A stretch of DNA of 64,000 nt from Penelope pileata (Eukaryota > Chordata > Aves > Galliformes > Cracidae), in NCBI GenBank assembly GCA_013396635.1, contig WBMW01004029.1:834825-898824 (forward strand), written 5' to 3'. The translations under genes and the position numbers were made by a program. The notes beneath the pieces are model-generated. The model was given only the letters and a program-made list of their open reading frames with translations, was not told the origin of the DNA and did not search any database. Every line of letters starts with the position of its first letter. The first letter of the stretch is position 1. Below, piece after piece: positions 62,326-64,000 of the stretch.

Positions 62326-64000
62326 TAGGCCAGAACTGGAGATCCTCCCAGAGTATCTTCCAGGGCAGTTTTATTCACTGCCACCCTGAGATCAAGTCCA
62401 GGACACAGGTTTCTTCCAGCTTGTTTCACTATCCTTCCTACAAGCAGCTGTAAATCCTTTCTTAAAGATTAGAGCTGCTATTACAAGCTTTATCCTGTTT
62501 GTCTTTACTAATGGTGATAGTTTTCAGTATTGGTGTCCAGAGCAACTATGCTAGAAAATGAACTCCAATACAAGACAGTACTGTCCTTTTGAACAACTTG
62601 ACCTTCCAAAACCCCTCTTCAAGGAACTAGGAAGTCAACCTAATAATCTTCCTCTATTTTTTTCCTGTTTCTCTGAACCATCTTTGTGTTTCTGTTTTTA
62701 AACTCATTCATAACTGCACGTGCCAGTATCTCTTTACAACTCTTGTTTTCACTCCTTCAGATTCCCTTTCAGCATCATGCCTTTCTGCTTAAGTGGTTCT
62801 ATGAAAAAAAAGCAGTAGATTCTTAACAGTAACAGAAGTTTTGAATCTCAAAGCACCACCGTAACTACCACCATAAATACCATCAAAAAGCCTTCAGTTG
62901 TGGTTCTAAAGTGGGAAAAATTGTGCTTTTACAGGCAAGGCCTAAAACTAAAAGCTTTGAAGTACTTCACTGGACACCTGTATGTACAAGCACAAAACTA
63001 TGATGTGTAACAAATCACTCAACACGAGTAAAAAATATACTCTTCACACTCGTACCTGCACATTAATGGGGGGTAAATGAACTCACAAAACTAAGAACAC
63101 TGTGAGGAATTAAGGTATGTGTTAGATGTGATTTCATTTAGTTCCAGTTCTTCTAGTATGTAACTAGTTTTTTAGTTACATGGCCGTGTGACTTCATTCC
63201 TGACGTTCAGAAGCCTACGGCAAGGAAAATAAATATTTCTAGAAGTATTTGAGTGATCTTTACAAGCAAAACATTTTGTAGTGCTTATTGCCAATTCTCA
63301 CCTTTCCTTATTCCCTAGCAAAGCCAAAGATGATTCATCAATCCTCAAATCAAAGGGAATTACCATCTAGCATTGAATTTAGCTTAGTGTATTAGATCAC
63401 ATTTATAACAATTATTCAAAGCCACAGAGATCAATATCAAAGCACAAGTGCCTAATCCAGAGGGCATTGGAACACCCTGTTACCGTGCATCTGAAGGCTT
63501 ATAGCTGAGCTGCAGCACAAATCAATATCAAGGTGCGGAAAGGGAAAATTTCCATCCTACAAGAAATCAGTAAAATGCTCTCCAGGTAGTTTCAACTTCC
63601 CGCATTGTGTGAACTGCTGACTTAAATATCGCATTGGCAAGACAAATCGCAGTTCTGTGGCATGAGAGCCCTTTCATTGTCATCCTTCATGGCTTAAAGG
63701 CATTATTTCAAGATACCTTAGATGTCTACGTGCAGCAGACATCCACAGGCACAGTGAAGTTAGCAGCTAACAACACCAAGCACAACACTGAGGAGAAACT
63801 TAAACACAGGGATAAATGGGCACCTGGCAAAAGACACGGTTTTGCCCAGTGCTGCAGAAGATCAGTTGAAGGTAATTTTTAACTGATTTACCAGCCACGC
63901 AATTCTCTATTTTTAATGTTAATGCAAAGGATTCACACCTTACCCCTCTCTTTCTGAAAGCAGTGAGTGTTTTAAAATAAGCTACAATTCAAAGAATACT
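62326..64000. other. Non-coding unique DNA
   Basis: No gene or repeat family is recognised to the end of the window. The last open frame (63634-63882, 82 codons) has no domain and no recognised homologue. Confidence 0.65.

Noticed and set aside
1..64000. CRISPR arrays, operons, ribosome binding sites, bacterial or phage features
   Set aside because: The repeat content is vertebrate (CR1, mariner), there are no long prokaryotic-type genes, and no regularly spaced direct repeats were seen.

Overview
This window reads as nuclear DNA of a bird, most likely a galliform (chicken, turkey or quail type). The evidence is its interspersed repeats: twelve pieces of CR1, the dominant avian LINE, and three copies of a non-autonomous mariner-family DNA transposon. 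By its ends and its residual transposase fragments, the mariner resembles the element known in chicken as Galluhop/Mariner1_GG (name recalled, not searched). The rest is AT-rich, repeat-poor DNA typical of a bird macrochromosome gene desert or a very long intron. I found no convincing protein-coding exon, tRNA, rRNA or known ncRNA on either strand. All open frames are short, lack recognisable domains and look like chance, or lie inside repeats. Layout. 1-4076: unique DNA. 4077-4716: a 3'-truncated mariner copy followed by a CR1 tail. 4717-16519: unique DNA with small tandem repeats and one ambiguous base (7703). 16520-17962: two CR1 copies in opposite orientation. 17963-32757: unique DNA, with two stretches that look like candidate conserved non-coding elements. 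32758-34067: a second inverted CR1 pair. 36175-36630: an old, internally deleted CR1. 36631-44233: unique DNA with a purine tract and a homeodomain/octamer-rich stretch. 44234-44763: a nearly full-length non-autonomous mariner with both inverted repeats. 45235-45668: a homeodomain-core-rich stretch and a young-looking CR1 tail. 50242-50665: minus-strand CR1 pieces. 53415-54305: the largest CR1 copy, carrying the decayed C-terminal part of ORF2. 57740-58075: a GC-rich island of unknown origin, possibly a solo LTR. 58912-59189: CR1, followed by a possible ancient LINE remnant. 61574-62325: a third mariner copy and an old CR1 tail. No genes can be seen working together here. The main biology is repeat history. 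All three mariner copies share one internal deletion, which joins the helix-turn-helix end of the transposase directly to its C-terminus and removes the catalytic domain. They therefore descend from one defective founder mobilised in trans. The CR1 copies are all 3'-anchored and 5'-truncated, as target-primed reverse transcription produces. Regulatory calls are inference from motif content and need cross-species alignment. I did not find a previously undescribed biological system.
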